Counted from the first letter of the stretch, positions 15,201 through 30,200 are shown. The stretch is 64,000 nucleotides of DNA from Parelaphostrongylus tenuis (GCA_019055375.1 JAHQIW010004438.1:124001-188000), one strand, 5' to 3'. The notes: a model not told the origin generated them from the sequence alone. Numbers and translations: made by a program.

Positions 15201-18200
15201 AAGTTTCAATGGGAAGATTTTCTTTTGTGACTGACGTTGCATAAGCTCAATATGTTTTAATGATGGTGCTGTAATATGAGAATAACTATATTCACCGACT
15301 GAGCAGAGTTAGTAGATGATCCGCTTCAAAAAGTCTATAAACTATTTATCGGAACAAGTGTCATAGATCTGATTGCGGAAATTAACGCAAGCTTCATAGA
15401 GATGTTCCGACTTAGTGCCTACGTGGTTGAACGCAGAAAAATGATCATGAAGAACGAGAATCTTTCACAGTCTTAGACATTTTGGAATAAAACTACTTGA
15501 AAACCTTTATATCCTCTCACCAAGGACACATGAGCATACAAGAAATGAAAGTATGGTGGAGTGTTGTGGAGTGGTTAGAGGTGCACTGCATTGCACCCGT
15601 AACCTTTGGTTCGATTCAGCGCCGCGTTTCCAGCAATTTAAGCTCGCTGTCATTCCGCCATCATCAAAGATAACACTTATTCATGATAATAAAAACATTG
15701 ATTTGTTATATTAGAAAGCAATTGGAAGTTGCTATATAAGCCAAATAGACATTCAACTGAATCTACGCTTGAACAATTGAAAACATCGTATGACTTAATT
15801 CCAAGGGATTCAAGAACTCTGGACAATTCGTATTTTATAATTCAACAAAAAATATGTTATCAAACCTTCGGCATGGTGCCTGGGTCCAGAGAAAACAACA
15901 ATCTTCTGTCTGCCTCAGGAAAGTCAGATTTGACAGGTACCAGGAGATACATTCCCGAATAGTATTCGTCAGCAGTTTCTGTAAAAATTGAATTTAATGA
16001 GGAAAACTACTTAAACGCTTGGAAGCACAAATGTTTGTGTTTTTATCTTCTTTCTACCCTTACTTTTTCAACTGACACGATATGAAACCTTACGAGACTC
16101 ACACCGAATGTTTGAAAGAGCACGGTTGTCGATTTTGCATGTAAGAATTCATAATAAAAGTAAACTGTCAAAGGGTGAAAGGAGGAAAAAATTAGTAAAA
16201 TTATGTAAGAACGAGTAAAAGCGAAAAACTTTGAAGAGATAAACATTTGCAAACAAATCATCCGATTTTGCACTTCCACTAAGCAGAACAAAAAATGAAT
16301 AACTGCCACAAAAGAGAGAGTATTCCCTGACTTTGAAAAAAACCAATAGATCGAGAAGAAGTGACTTTTAAAAAAGTCACGCTTATTTCACACGTTTTGC
16401 CCAGTGCTTTCTAATTCCTTATCCCTTTTCTACTGGTTATTCTCATTTTATGTGCCGAACATTAGGACGAACAATCCAAGAAATCTTTTCGACGCATCTT
16501 TGTTTATTGCTGAATACGGACAATACTAATTTCGGTGGCCATGTAAATCTGAACAATTAAAGATACTGGTCAGATTCAACGCGAATTGCTGAGCAATTAC
16601 CTTTTCTGATCAAGGAAATCGTGGATGAATTTAACAAAATTTGTGATCTATCATAAAATAAAATGTATGGTTAGGAAAACCTATTGCATGTCTTTTTATG
16701 AGAATTTTTGTCTCACAGAAAGTTTTTAGCAAGTTTCCATGAAATTGCTTGCCAGTACTGGAATACTAGGATCGAAAACTCGCTGAATTAGCATAAAATT
16801 TGAACTCGATCTCCTTGAATAACATGCTATTTACTGAATACATCTTTGAAGAGTACGATAATAGACTGCGTGACATTCATTAGCTAGTGAAACAGTTTCA
16901 AAAGCCTAAGCAAGTTAGCAGACATCTGAAGCTTTATGTCGTGGATAGGATGGAGGCAGAGCAAGTCTCGGAGACGTGGAGGTGTAAGACCCCTTTCTTT
17001 CCACACGGAGTCTCAAGCCTTGCATTTCACTTAACTTTCTTGAATTCTTATCATAACATCGTAGCACTGCTAAAAAGGCAGTGAAATTAAAAGTTTTTGT
17101 AAATTAGCAACCAATTTGAAAATAGGTAGATATTGAATTATTGAACACAAAAAATTACCAAATCCGTCAAGGCAGAGTTGTTCGTTCGATGGACCAAGAA
17201 GTTCGGCTTTATTCCTAGAAAAAAAAACACATCATCCTTACTGGCAACCACAATGAGTCAAGTTGAAAGCACGATCATTATGGACAAGACTTATTGGCAT
17301 ATTCCGGACCGTATAGACACTGAAGTGTCTATAAATAATTTTAAAATCCTCTAAAAGTCTTTGAAAAACGCTTTCTCGGTTAGTGCCTTTTTGAAGGACG
17401 ATGGCCACGTGGCTAGTGATGCAGTTTATCAGGAAGTTATCAAGAAGCAAAACGCTAACCCCAACTTCAGCAAACAGTTGAAACTACACGTAATGGTTGA
17501 GAAGCCTTTCGGACTATTACTAAGAAGAAAGCACGAATCGAACGTTAGAGATATTGAGCATAGTGAAATTTCTGATAACACGGGCTGTGTGAGATGAAAT
17601 TGAATTTTTTTTCCCTTTTCCTGTAAATTTAACGACGGAACTTTCGTTTTAAAAGACCCAATGAGTCCCAACAGTGATATAGACCGCTTTCGGTTCATAT
17701 AAGCACCGTGGCTCCAATGACATGCACCTCTGTAAAGGTCCGATGTGTTAGTAGATAACCAGAAGTTTATGCAGATTATGAGAAATCCGAATCTGTCCAA
17801 CATCAAAGCGAAAAATTCGTTTGTAAGCTGAGTCAGGCGATAATGAAATGCTCTTAACCTACCCTTCCAGATTCCTTCTGCTCTCCTGAAACTCATTACC
17901 GTATATGTAGCCAGATATTAATGCTATCAAGTAATAACGAGTAGTAATTTTACGTAGCATTTAGTATTCAGTCAACTAGACTTTCGTAGTGGGCTTTGCA
18001 AACCCTTATAAAGAAGCCAAAGAGAATTTTCAAGACCGTTTCATTGATAACCTTGGCATTTTTAAATGAATCCGTGCTTTCTTATTAATCTAAACATGAG
18101 CTACATCATTATTTGTTTATAGAGCCAACTTTTCTGTGGTTTCGGATAAATATCGTGCTTCAATGACGCACCCCAAGAGAACCATCCGGAGTGGGTCAAG

Positions 18201-21200
18201 AAGTATAGCCAAAAGCCTTCGCAAATTAGAAGAAAACCGGAAATATATAACTGCCGAAACGTCCGCTATTTGAACAAAATATAATAAAGACCTTGTATTC
18301 ATCTCAAGAAGAAAAACCAACAAAAAGAAAATATTGCTTAAAATAAGGTGAATGTAAACAACGATCGTTTTATGAAAGATGGCAATCCTGTAATGTATTT
18401 CTTGTGTTTACAAAGTGGTCAGTACCGCAGGATGATTTCATATAAAGTGGCTTTTTCTAAGTTGTAAGTGGCATACTTCATTTGCATAAGATTAGGTCTT
18501 CGACAATGCGTCGATGATTTTACTGTTGACGTCGCTGGTACGGCTGTCAAGTACATATCGGTGGCTAAGTGTTTAAACCGATAGTACTCTCGCCAATTAG
18601 CAGCACCACCTCGATAAGCATCCTTCTGCACCACCTGAAAAAAAAACAAGTTAATCCCCTAATTCTAGAGTTGATTTCTCAAGTCTGCTCTCAAAAATAA
18701 CGCTATAGTATAAAACTAGTGACTCAGAAGCTTTGGCCGTTGTCAGAAACAATCATATGATGAAGGATTAGGCGTTCACCCTTTAAGGCCTAAAGAATGG
18801 GCTATGTGTTCACCAACATAAGCTAATCTAGAGGTGAGCCTAGTAAATTAATGAATATTTGGTGTGTAAAATGACTCTAAGACGACCCACTGAAGTGTCA
18901 AATCGATATTTTCATACTCTCAGAAATAACTGTTACCAGTCGATCCCAATCTTTCAAGGTTAGAAGTCTTGATGAGCTCGAGGGTCGAAATCGAACCAGC
19001 AATCGATTTAGTGTGTATTGCATGATACTCTTCATCACTGCGCTCCGAGCTTACTTCATAATAGCAGTGTAAACATAAACGTATAAAGCGTTCAGCTTAA
19101 AAAGGAGAGCGAAATACTCTCGTGTTTGATGTCTTTTAAAGCGTGATTCGGGCACAGAACGTGCAGGAGGCGTAGTATAGTTTCCTAATTTGCGAGGCCA
19201 CAGTTACGTTCATTTTGAATGCAAGGCACAAACAGAAGTGGTATAAGACGAATAATCAGAATTCGTAATACTGAGGAAAGCCTTCTCTTTTTTCGTTTAC
19301 TCTCACCTTTACAGTGATATTCATTACTCAACAATCGTACAACGCCTCCCAATTCCTTTTCACTCACTTGTACTTCCCACAGCGCTCTGGAACTGGTTGC
19401 GTCAGCTGCAGATGGTCGATTTGTCATCCGGAGAAAGACGACGTCTTGAGGAGGTGACGTATTCGGCACGGAGTCTAACGTTAAGAACGTCTGCTGATCG
19501 GCATGGAAAAGTCGTACCACATCTCCCTGAAAGTCAGCCAAATAAATCATAGAACTAAAGAGAGAACTTGTTTACTTTAACTACTGTTATGTAACAGCAT
19601 TCAATAGAACGGAACGAACAGCAAACTTTGCTTTCAGCATTGACTCACTCAGGTGGTTTTTGAAAGATGACGTTATTTTTAATCCCTCGAGTTCTTAACA
19701 CCTATATGTGCCATCGTCCCAACGCTCGCGCTGCGCGCCAAAATTTTCTACGGTGCACGCAGCAACGGAAATGTCAGAAGTTATCTGGTATATTTAGGTT
19801 TCAAGACATAATCATTACTAAATGATGGTATATCACAAAACGGACCCTACAAAAATTTTTTTTTCGATATAAAGAACACCTAACTGTCGAAGAAATTTCT
19901 ATGAATCTACAAGAAAACCACAAACTTCCGAAATGAAGAATATTTCGACTTATTATAAAACATTTGATTGTAGCTGTTTATTTTTGATTCCACGTATTTG
20001 TACTCGTTCGATACTTGAGAATGCCAATTTGGATAGTGAGCTTGATTTGTGAAGCAGCTCGTAAAGAAAAAACATAATAGAGCACGTAAAATCGGTACGC
20101 ATAACCAATGATAGAGATTGCAGCGATGAAGATGTTCATATCGCGGTTTATGCAGACAATATAAGAACACCCAATATATCACCCACAGTGCAAGAGGAAA
20201 AAACCTCTTCTACAATTCCATATAAGTCTCAACTCCTAAAATATATAAGCGATGGAAATTTGATCCGATTTGTGATGAAGTGGTACCGTATGGCAATGTG
20301 CAGTATCATTTTTGACTAACAATTCATTATGCCTGATAATCATTATTTGAGCCACGCATGTCAGTGGTCTGTCAATGAGGGCTGACTTATAGAGCCCAAT
20401 ACACGTGTTTCGATCTTGCGATCTCGTCAGTCGAGCAGTTGCCTTTTCTCGTCTTTTGCTAATCTCTGTGGGTGCTCCAGTCCCCACAATAACGACGTAC
20501 GTCGTCGCTAACTCTTATTGTGGGGACTGGAGCACCCACAGAGATTAGCAAAAGACGAGAAAGGGCAACTGCCCGACTGACGAGATCGCAAGATCGAAAC
20601 ACGTGTATTGGGCTCTGTAAGTCAGCCCTCATTGACAGACCACTGACATGCGTGGCTCAAATAATGATTGTCAGGCATATTGAAATTCGAGCTGTGGTCT
20701 TAAGAAAACACTCGAAATGAAAGATATAACAATTCATTGTTTTTTAATCACTTTTCAACTAAAAAATAGCTTTACCGAATTCTTTTATCCTACATTTATC
20801 CTTTACTTACAATTCAATCCCATTTATTAGTGATGAAAATCCGAATTCATTAGAAAACTACCACATTGTCTTCATAACGCGCTGCGCTGACCGCGCGATC
20901 CCGCCGCCTACCGCGTGAAAAATCAACAGAGGACTGAGAGATTATGCAATGAGAACGTGATAAAATATTACATTAGGCAGAGCATTGACAGTATTAATTG
21001 CAAACATATCAGGGCTTTCAAAAGGTGAAATGGATCACAAATTTTTTTCTCACTCCATGTCATGTATATATTTATACATAATTATATATCCCTTTGCGGA
21101 TGATGAGGGTCAAAATGACCGTCAGCTGAGCGCGCCGTTGGGACGAGCTACGAAGAGTGGAGCGTGCTCCAATAGAAAGTCGGGTTAATAAGGCAAAGGA

Positions 21201-24200
21201 ACGCTGCCATTAAAAAACGATAAAATATCACTGATAAGCGTCCTTTATGAATGATTCTAGCTAGAATAACGGTAATGCTTCTCAAAATCCTGCCTTTTCA
21301 AAAGAATCCACATTCTTGCTGAGAAGAAGTTTACTTCCAAGTGTCATTTAACAATTTTTACTAGCTTCTTGATGTTTCTACAGTCAGTTGACAGCCTGTG
21401 AAATTCTGACTTTAATACTGAGCTTGTTGTTTGAAAATAATCTCACAATACGTTCTAATTGAAAATAAAAGATAGCGTTTTGCAATCTCAATCCAATTTT
21501 TTTTCAAATGAAAGCGGATTTTCTGAGATTGCATAGTTAGATTTTGATTTTCAAAACTCTTATGCTAAAAATAATTTGAATTATCATTGAAAAGCTTTCG
21601 TAAACGTAATGATAAAAAGAATAACGCTCGACTGTGTGAAAGTCCCTACTTTTGGAAACAACTTCCATAGCAAGCAACCGCACTTGAAGGATTGCGCACG
21701 CAAGCCTTTGATTTTTTTCGAAAAAAGACTCATTCCAAATTATTAGTATTCAGTCGATAGCTGAGATCAATCAAATTTCAGCGGTGAATTTTGATCCACA
21801 AATGGTTTGCTTTTTGCACAGTAATAGTCGAAATAAAATTTTGTTTCGCATCAAGGTTTTCTCGCCGGATAAAGTTTCTTCTATATAGAATTTATAATCA
21901 TTCGATGGTGTAAATCTCACCAATTTCAAAGATATAGCTTATTTTAGAGAGGACTCCCGCGATAAGTGTGACAGTGAAAAGAAGATTAGGTTCCCCACTA
22001 CAAAAGGTGAGATTTCGCGACAGTAGCCCCAAATCACCGTGCCTTTAGCAGCATATCAAATGACTGCGAAACGTAATCTTCTTTTGACTGCTACAGTACA
22101 ATAAAAAGTTATTTTCGAGAACAAAATTTCTATGGAAATGGGTAAGATTTAAGCTATCGAAAAACTATCAAAAGTTTAGCGAAAAAACTTAGTTGGGCAA
22201 GAAATACTTGAGTGTGAAAGATATTTTCATTTTTTATGTTAGAGCGTATTAAGGAAGCTATTCAAAAAATTAAGCATGCCATCGAAACTTTCGAGATTTA
22301 AGCCATCGATTGGATACTATAACTCTGAAAAAAAGCGTTCTTTTCAAGCGGTCAAAATAGGATGCGTTCATCGAAAATGATCCAAATTTGCGGATTTTAA
22401 CTTTCTTTTGACCTTTACAGCACTCCAAAAAGTCTTTTTCAGCAAGCAAGTATATCGTTAGAATTGCTAAGTTTCGTCCTTCCTAATGATTAGTGACTGC
22501 TTATGGCAAAACCTTTATCCGGCGAGAAATACATGAATGTGAAACAAAATATTCTTTCAGCTGCTACAGAGAGCAAAACAGGCCATTCAGAGAGTGATAT
22601 ACGTCATTAAATTTCATTTGATTTTGGCTAACGAATGACTATTGAAGCATTTCACAAAAATAAAAGTACATTTTCACCAACGGGCTCAAAGAGGCTGGAG
22701 GCAACGAGAAGGAATCGCTGCACTTCCATCTCTTTTTCGCACACCATAGCTATGAATTTCAATAATCAATAATTCGAACAAAATTGCGCAATGATCTGTG
22801 AAATGGAAATATGAAGTGCGCTAATAATCAAAAAATATTGAGAATTATCGACGAAGTGAGATTTTATGCAATAAGCAGCCCTATTTCTAAAGAACTATCC
22901 ATTGTTTTTTTAATTTTTAGCAAGCATGACGAATTTTGTGCACTCTATGCAATGAAGTATATGAAAACTCAACGAAATAGAACATAAATGTGACACAGTT
23001 GTGGATAAGTACAAATAAAATACTGTGGAAATGTTTGATAAAAAATCTAAATATAGCCTCTGCATAAATACTTTGTTTTCCCGTCAAAAGTGTAGATTAT
23101 GAATGGAACAATCACGTTATTTTTAGTAAACGGAGCATTGTGAAGCCTGTTCTATCATATTTGACCAATTACTGGTACAAAAGTCTCATTTAGTTTTGAA
23201 AAAAGTATAGAATCCATTAGAAAACTACCACATTAACCTTGGAGCAAGCGCTGGCAGCCTCTCTTCGTAGCCCGTCGGAACCGCCCGCCAGCCGAAAATG
23301 GCACCATCCACAAAGGGATATATATATATTATATATATATATATTATATTATATATGCAGACATAATTTTTACAAAACTCGCCTTTGTTCATCCGATTGC
23401 TTTTACAGACCTCGCATATAAAATATTAATGATCTCATAATCTGATAATATGTTTTGAGCCTTTTGAGGTCTGATATGGCGCTTGCACAGTACTAGACAG
23501 CTGCTGTATCGGCTTTCAGGCTTTTCAGATTGTCAGATTATACTAGTTTTGAGCTAGGTCTATAGAAGCAGTTGAATGAAGAAGTATGATTCATTTTACC
23601 AGCCACGACCTCGACTGTTGGCCACTGCAGTGTCGGAGTATTTTATCACCTGACTTGCGGTGATATATTATTCGACATCGATTTCTTTATGGAGAGGGAT
23701 ATATCCCCTTGCAAGGGATCGGCTGAATCGAAAGGCACCGCGCTGTTAAAGAGCCTGTAAAGGCGAACTTGTAGCTGTTTAATACTGTATAAGTGCCGCA
23801 CCAGATCTCATAAAAGGATCAAAACTCCTCTTTGTATTAATATGGTAAAATGTACACTCATACCATCGAAAACTTTGAGGTGTATTATTCATTTCTAAAA
23901 TCGATGAAAAGAGAGTCATGCCATAGTCACTTTTGTTAAATAAAAAAGCAAAAGAAAGCTAGCTGTGCTTACTGATTTAACGACACCGGGCTGATTTTCG
24001 TTGAACAACAGGAACATAAACACTTGCCACTCCGTGCATTCATTAAGACAGTTTACCTTAAAGACGATAAATAATAAACTTGTGAGAAAATCGGCAGTGG
24101 TTACGGTACTGGGTTAAGGTGGCGTAACACAAACCTCTACGGCGGTCTGGTGATCTTTGAGTAGGAAGTGACTCATATGAAGCTGATGTTTTACGTGACC

Positions 24201-27200
24201 CGATGACGACTGATTATTGACAGAGTAAGGTATCAATGAAATTTTGTTTCCGGCAGCCACCTGCAAAAAATCTTTGAATAGGTCATAGAGTTGTCAATGA
24301 TTCGGGCGTATTAATCACTTTTTATCCATCAACCCCTTCTTAAATCGTCTTACAAAACGTTGATATCGAGAGCTTCGGAAAGAGAGAAAATTATGAAGAA
24401 GTAGTTATGGAATAGAATGCAAGAGGATGTATGTAAAAAGTTGAAAGAATGTAAAAATGAACTTTATGAAGCAGTGAAACACAAAAATAGAAAATCAATG
24501 TTCAAAACAGATAAGGAAAAACTTTCATAATAAACATAAAAAGTTAAGAAACTTGAGTTTAACGTAGTAATTCGTCTTACACTATCTCCAATCACGTAGT
24601 GTTTATAGGCAGGTTCAATAATAAACCAACTTCCTTCATTACCAGCTCGGTCGAGATAAACCTGAAATTGAGCAACGCTCGAAATGTCAACGATGTACGA
24701 GATCAAAATCAAGACATAAAAATGCTAACAATATTAGTCAATGGGATTATTTGGCAGAAATTGAATAGAAAATGTATCAAGTGTAAAAAAAAGTGCTATG
24801 CGTAGCTTGATGGTTAAAGGTGGTTTGCAACATGCACGTGGCCGTTGGTTCTTATCCGGTCTCACAAGTTATCCATGCTCTCCAGCTCTCCCAGATTTGC
24901 GAATCTGTGTTAAATCTGCCCTGCGGTATATAAAGAAAACGATTTATACACTGATCTGAGACATTGCCAGGCCACCACAATTCACTCAATGGGCCAAACA
25001 TGCACTCAAAGATATTTGCAGTGCCATTAATAGATTCGAATGTATGGCACATCCCTAAGGGAATGTTAAGTGCCGGATGTTTCTACGTTATGAAATTAAG
25101 AAAGAAAGTTTTGAAGTTTCAAAAAATTTGTTGCGATTTCGTTGATTTGATGCGTGATAACAGTTGCGTAAAAAATTGCTATAAGTTCATTTATTGGCAG
25201 CTCACTGCCCACAGATATCTGTCATCAAAATTTCCTTATTTTTCGTCATAGAAAGTCCGATTTTGTGCCTTCGTGATCATGGGTCTTGTTCCCTAATGAC
25301 AAAGAGTCATCGTGTACATTAATGAGATTGTTCATACCAGCGACTGTTTTTAAAACCTCGCAATGAACATTCAATATAAATTTCTGAGAATGTTTAAAAC
25401 CTCACCCGAGATTGGTGAGTCAGGGCTATACACGCGTGTTTCGGAGATCTCGCCCCCTCGTCAGTAGTCCACGCCCCACATTAAGTCCTGCATTGTAGCA
25501 AGGAGGGAGGCGTATGTGTTGACGCCACAGTGCACAATAATACTGTGCCATCACCACTTCTCATTCGATGGATCTCGGCTGGTAGAACAAGATTGATCCA
25601 TAGCAGCGACTGTTTTTGAAACCTCGCAATAGGCATTCAATATAAATTTCTAAGAATGGAACAATGTCATTGTATATTGTGCTATCACCACATACGCCTC
25701 CCTCCTTGTTATAATGCAGGGCCTGATGTGGGGCGTGGGCTACTGACGAGGATGGCTGAGACCTCCGAAGCACGCTTGTGTAGCCCTGGCGTACCAACCA
25801 GGGGTGAGGCTTAAAACATTCTTAGAAATTTATAATGAGATTGTGTCACGAAATTTTATTTTTCTTCTTAAAGTTGAGAAGAAAAGAGAGTTTCCCTATT
25901 CCACAACCAGAAACCTCAGTATCAGCACTATGAAACAAGAAACCTTCAAGACTCTAACAAATAGCAACGAGAAAAGGGCAGTTTCATCAAGAATAATGGG
26001 AATTTTGTTCGGGATTAAAGTAGTGATTGACAGCAGAGAGAATTAGATATTTGAACCCATTGAACAGTCCAAAAGCGATAAAAAAAAATGATGCTCAGTA
26101 ATTTTTGTGAGAAATGACTGACTTTCATTGCGTTCCGTTCGCATTTCGCTGGTGAATTCTTCTGCACCGTCACATACTTGTCGGATTTCACGTGTAGGAG
26201 TTGCACGGTAGTACCGTACTGGATCACATTTCCAAATGTTTTGCGAAATTCCAACTCGTTTTGTTCCTTTTCCTGTAATGCTTACTGCAGCTGCACAATG
26301 GAAGCTGAACAGAAAACTACGTAAACAATTCAGTGTTTTTGTATACATGGATTTAAGTGATCGAGTAGAGACGTGAAGATATAATGACGATCGAAAATGG
26401 TTTAAAATAATTTTATTGGGACTCGAGCAGTGATTTAGTAAGACTTAAATTGCAGGTCATGAAAGCGACAGAAACAACTGTAACATCATCAACAACAGAA
26501 GCAGTTGGTAAGATGAGAACCTCGCCTCACAACTTTCAACTATATTCTCAAAGATTGATCTATCCTTTTCAAGGTTTGATAAGGCTTACGTACGTTTCGG
26601 CAGTTTTCGCACCCCTCATCAGAGCAACAGGCCTCATCAGTTACTCTGTATAATAAAGAATAGGAAGCGCACAATGAACAAATCCAGGCAACGTGAAAGC
26701 GTTGTCTGAGAGATTTACAGTGCACTTTCTGATATTATTTACTGCCCAAAAATTCATTTTGATGGAAAAGCTGGCGTGAATTATAGCTATAAAAGTGAAT
26801 TATAGCTATAAAAGTGTTGAGATGAGAGCAAACTTGGAAAGCAAGGTGGCTTCGAACCCCCGAAGATCCTTTCCGGAGCTCATTAAGTTTTCCATTGCAC
26901 CATCGAGGTCTTCGCTCCGCCTTTTCTCAGCGACGTTTCAATGTTTTGAGTGGTTGTCGCCGACAACGGGTTAATCTGAAGAGCACAGTTCGGCATAAAC
27001 TCATTAGGCTTCAGCTAAACATTTAAAAATGCCGAACATGTGATGCATTCTAAGGAGAACCGGTTAACGACAGAAACATCGAGATTTCTGCTCCTCAAAA
27101 CGATCCCGCTGACCTGTGATTGTCAGCAGCCACCAAATAGGATACAGCATTGCTGAGAGAAAAGAGGAGCGAAGGAGCGAGGAACCTAGAGGGTATAGTG

Positions 27201-30200
27201 GAAAGCCTTGCTTCAGTTTCACAACCGCAGCTCTTTATATTTTCTAGAATTAAAGTATAGTACAAAAATCATCCTTTTGTGAAAACTGACTTTAGTCCAA
27301 CGTCGACATGAACAATCAAAATTTCAGCGTGCTTATGAGATTTTCGAGGCTGTTACAAAAAAAAAGGATGCCACCGACTGCTTCAGTATGAACTATTTTT
27401 ACGAATCCAAGTTGTTAACAGCAAACAATTAGTTGTCGAAAGCCGTTTAAAAGCGTTACCGAGTCAGCCTACTCATGCTTTCGGTTTCTACTCGAGAGCG
27501 CACGTCCTACTGTCAGTAGAACGACTTATATTGCAAGGAGCTAATGGATACGTGATTCGAATAATTTTCAAAAGAAAGTAGAAGCATTATGGTTTTATCC
27601 AAAATAAGCTTTTTTGTAGTAAATCCATGTAAGCTGACGAATATGACAAAATATCGATTAGATATTTTCCCATCAATTCCGCTGAGTTTCATACAGGTCT
27701 TCATCGCTAGAAGAAAAACGAAATAAACATGGTGAACTAGGAGAACGTCACGAAAAAATTCGAATCTCTTGGCTACTCATTTGTTTACTGAGAAGCTGTT
27801 TTACATTTCATGAGAGTAATGGCAATGACCGACAATCTAAGAAGAATGGAATAGAAACGAAACTCTGGTGTAGTCTCTTAGTAGAGTCACGAATAATTCA
27901 AGAAAAAAAATATTCAGAAGTAGAAATGAAATTAGACTATCGACAAAGGTCAATTACGTTTATAGATAATTTTGTGAAGTGGATTTAGCAAAACATAATG
28001 TTCAAAGTTGGACCTTTTCTGCCGCTATTCGCAATTTGTTCATCATGTCGTTGTCGAATGTCGATTCTCCACTGATGAATCGCTTCTGTTCTGTCCAAAA
28101 CTGTTTTTGTGCAGCGTAACGGTTCACAGGACATACTTTGAATAGACAATCTGAAACGTGAAAAATATAGCATAGAGCAAAAATAATCAACGGAAGCAAT
28201 CGATAAAGGTCTTGTCATTTATCTTAATGGTTTGTGGCGGCTGACAAATAGGTGTGTTGTAGCGTAGAAAGAGCGATGTGCAAAATGGGCGTCAGTAGTG
28301 TAACGGATAGAGCACGCATTCCCGGAAAGATTGAGGTGCGAGTTCTAGTCTTGCTTGACGCGAAAGTTTTGCACATCGCTCTTCATCAATGGGTATATAC
28401 TTATAATATCATACCACCGCTATAAGCGGTTAAATAAAAGAACATCAATTAACAGTTTGTGTATAACGGCATAGCAATACATGTGAGTACATGAGCTGAC
28501 GTCACATTGTGTGCAAATATCATCACTGCTTCCTTTCGATTTGTCACCTCTTATCCATCATCCACAAAGTTCTTTCAATTTTTGCTTGTGGGTACGGTTA
28601 ATGCTCAAGGATTCTGTGTTCCTCATAGCTCTTGCTGGATTCTTGACGCGCAAATTCGCTTTGGATTCATGGTATACTATGCGTGGGCGCTCCAACATGG
28701 ATTCGCGGAAGTGAGATGATTATAGGCATGCCTGAAATCAAGTTCCTCCGGAGTCCGGAGGGATGAGTTTTGAAAGTTTAATTCGTGATGGAACTGGGCT
28801 TGTTTGCATTGAAAAGCCTTTCTATCAACTACAATATCCACAACCAATTGATAATGTAGTAATGGCGAGAATGAAGAGCATTTGTAGTGCATGCCTTGCA
28901 ATCACCAAAGGTTCCATCTAGCCTTAAAAACGAAACCCCCATTGTTCAGGGTTTAAAAGTTTGGCACTGAACTTTTCCAAAACGATTCACCAATCCACAA
29001 AGGCTGACAAGTAAAAGTGGTAAATGTTTAGTAAGGAAGTACTACGACTATCATAAGAGTTTGGAGAAAGCACACGCGACGTCAATGACATGCATCAAAA
29101 CCTTGAAGTAGCACAAACAAATTCAAAGAATTCGTGACTGACGGAAGCGGGGCGACAAAATGAATGAAGTGGTTTAGAAATCTGATTATGTGATGCTGAG
29201 TGCCATAAAGGTAGAATAAGCCTTCAAAATGATAATAAGAATAATAATAATAATATTACACTTATATTGATAACAGCAATACTTCTACAGGTTCTGAGCT
29301 TACATTTCGTTTGGCAATCGCCGAATCACACTAATAAGTATCCCTCAATTACATTAAACTGTATATTGTATTGAACTTTCACTACACATTTCAAACTAAT
29401 TGTTAAAGTACAACAATTTGCCATTTTATTATCCGCCTTCACAGTGTTCTCTTTTTACTGTGCGAATCCTAGTACTTTTAGCAATCAATCGTCTTCCGTC
29501 TTCTTCTCAAACTCCGTAGAATACTAATTTAGCGCGTTTCGTTGCAATCTCAAGGATTCCCTGTGGCTGTGCGGCTCTATAGGGCGTTCTTGCTGACTGC
29601 CGGAGGTGCTGGAAGGTGGGGTTTGGCCCTACGCGCACCGCGACGAGCATCACAGTCACTCGGCCACGGCGTCTCGAAGTACGACCATTGAAATAATTTA
29701 TTATGCCATAGCAAATATGCTTCTATGTAAGCAATATGTAAGCATGAATTTTACACAACTGCGCGTGAACAATTCATGGCTCATATTAACGGCAAACGTG
29801 AACGGAAACTTCATCATTTCCTTATAAAATAAACAAACTTGAAATCACAATAAGTTCGCAGCAGCATAATCCACGACGAACTTCGCTACCATGTAAATCT
29901 TTCAAATTTCTATGTGACCCAAGTCAATATTGACTTAATTATCAGTAATGAGTTATGCGTGGCAGACTGGTTTCTTAAGACGACCTTTCTATTGTCATAC
30001 TGTAAATTCTGTTGCAAACTACACTGTAGTGTAAAACCTGGTTCTTGCCCATTATAAGGCGACAAATGAATATTCGACACCATTCTCTGCACAAGAACTT
30101 TTGGTAGGAGTTTTAGTAATCATCTGAAAGCTCAAATCTCTGGCCAGTGCAGTACATGATTGATTTTTTTTAAAAGACTTTTACTACGCTGAATTCGAGA

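Larger units (their letters stand above)
19527..23972 (-). other. Longest itr-1 intron, rich in inverted-repeat elements
   Basis: A 4.4-kb intron holding the foldback MITE at 20.3 kb, an imperfect inverted-repeat element at 21.8-22.6 kb, a TA microsatellite near 23,320-23,355 and dispersed repeat pieces near 20.8-20.9 and 23.2-23.3 kb. No exon is supported. Confidence 0.65.

Noticed and set aside
17429..17896. 155-codon minus-strand open frame within itr-1 intron
   Set aside because: No IP3 receptor similarity and overlapped by an equally open plus-strand frame, so probably chance.
18426..18523. Extension of the itr-1 exon through [15 protein letters not shown]
   Set aside because: Its donor gives a phase that cannot join the next exon, and the next exon supplies its own version of the equivalent family segment.
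20236..20720. Two similar open frames on opposite strands
   Set aside because: They are mirror images produced by the palindromic MITE, not genes.
28284..28362. tRNA gene
   Set aside because: There is a GCGTCA...TGACGC pairing and a T-arm-like stem, but the D and anticodon arms do not fold convincingly; more likely a tRNA-derived repeat.
28677..28901. Frame containing VDRKAFQCK as the missing exon of itr-1
   Set aside because: Only the first few residues resemble the family and there is no GT donor at its end.
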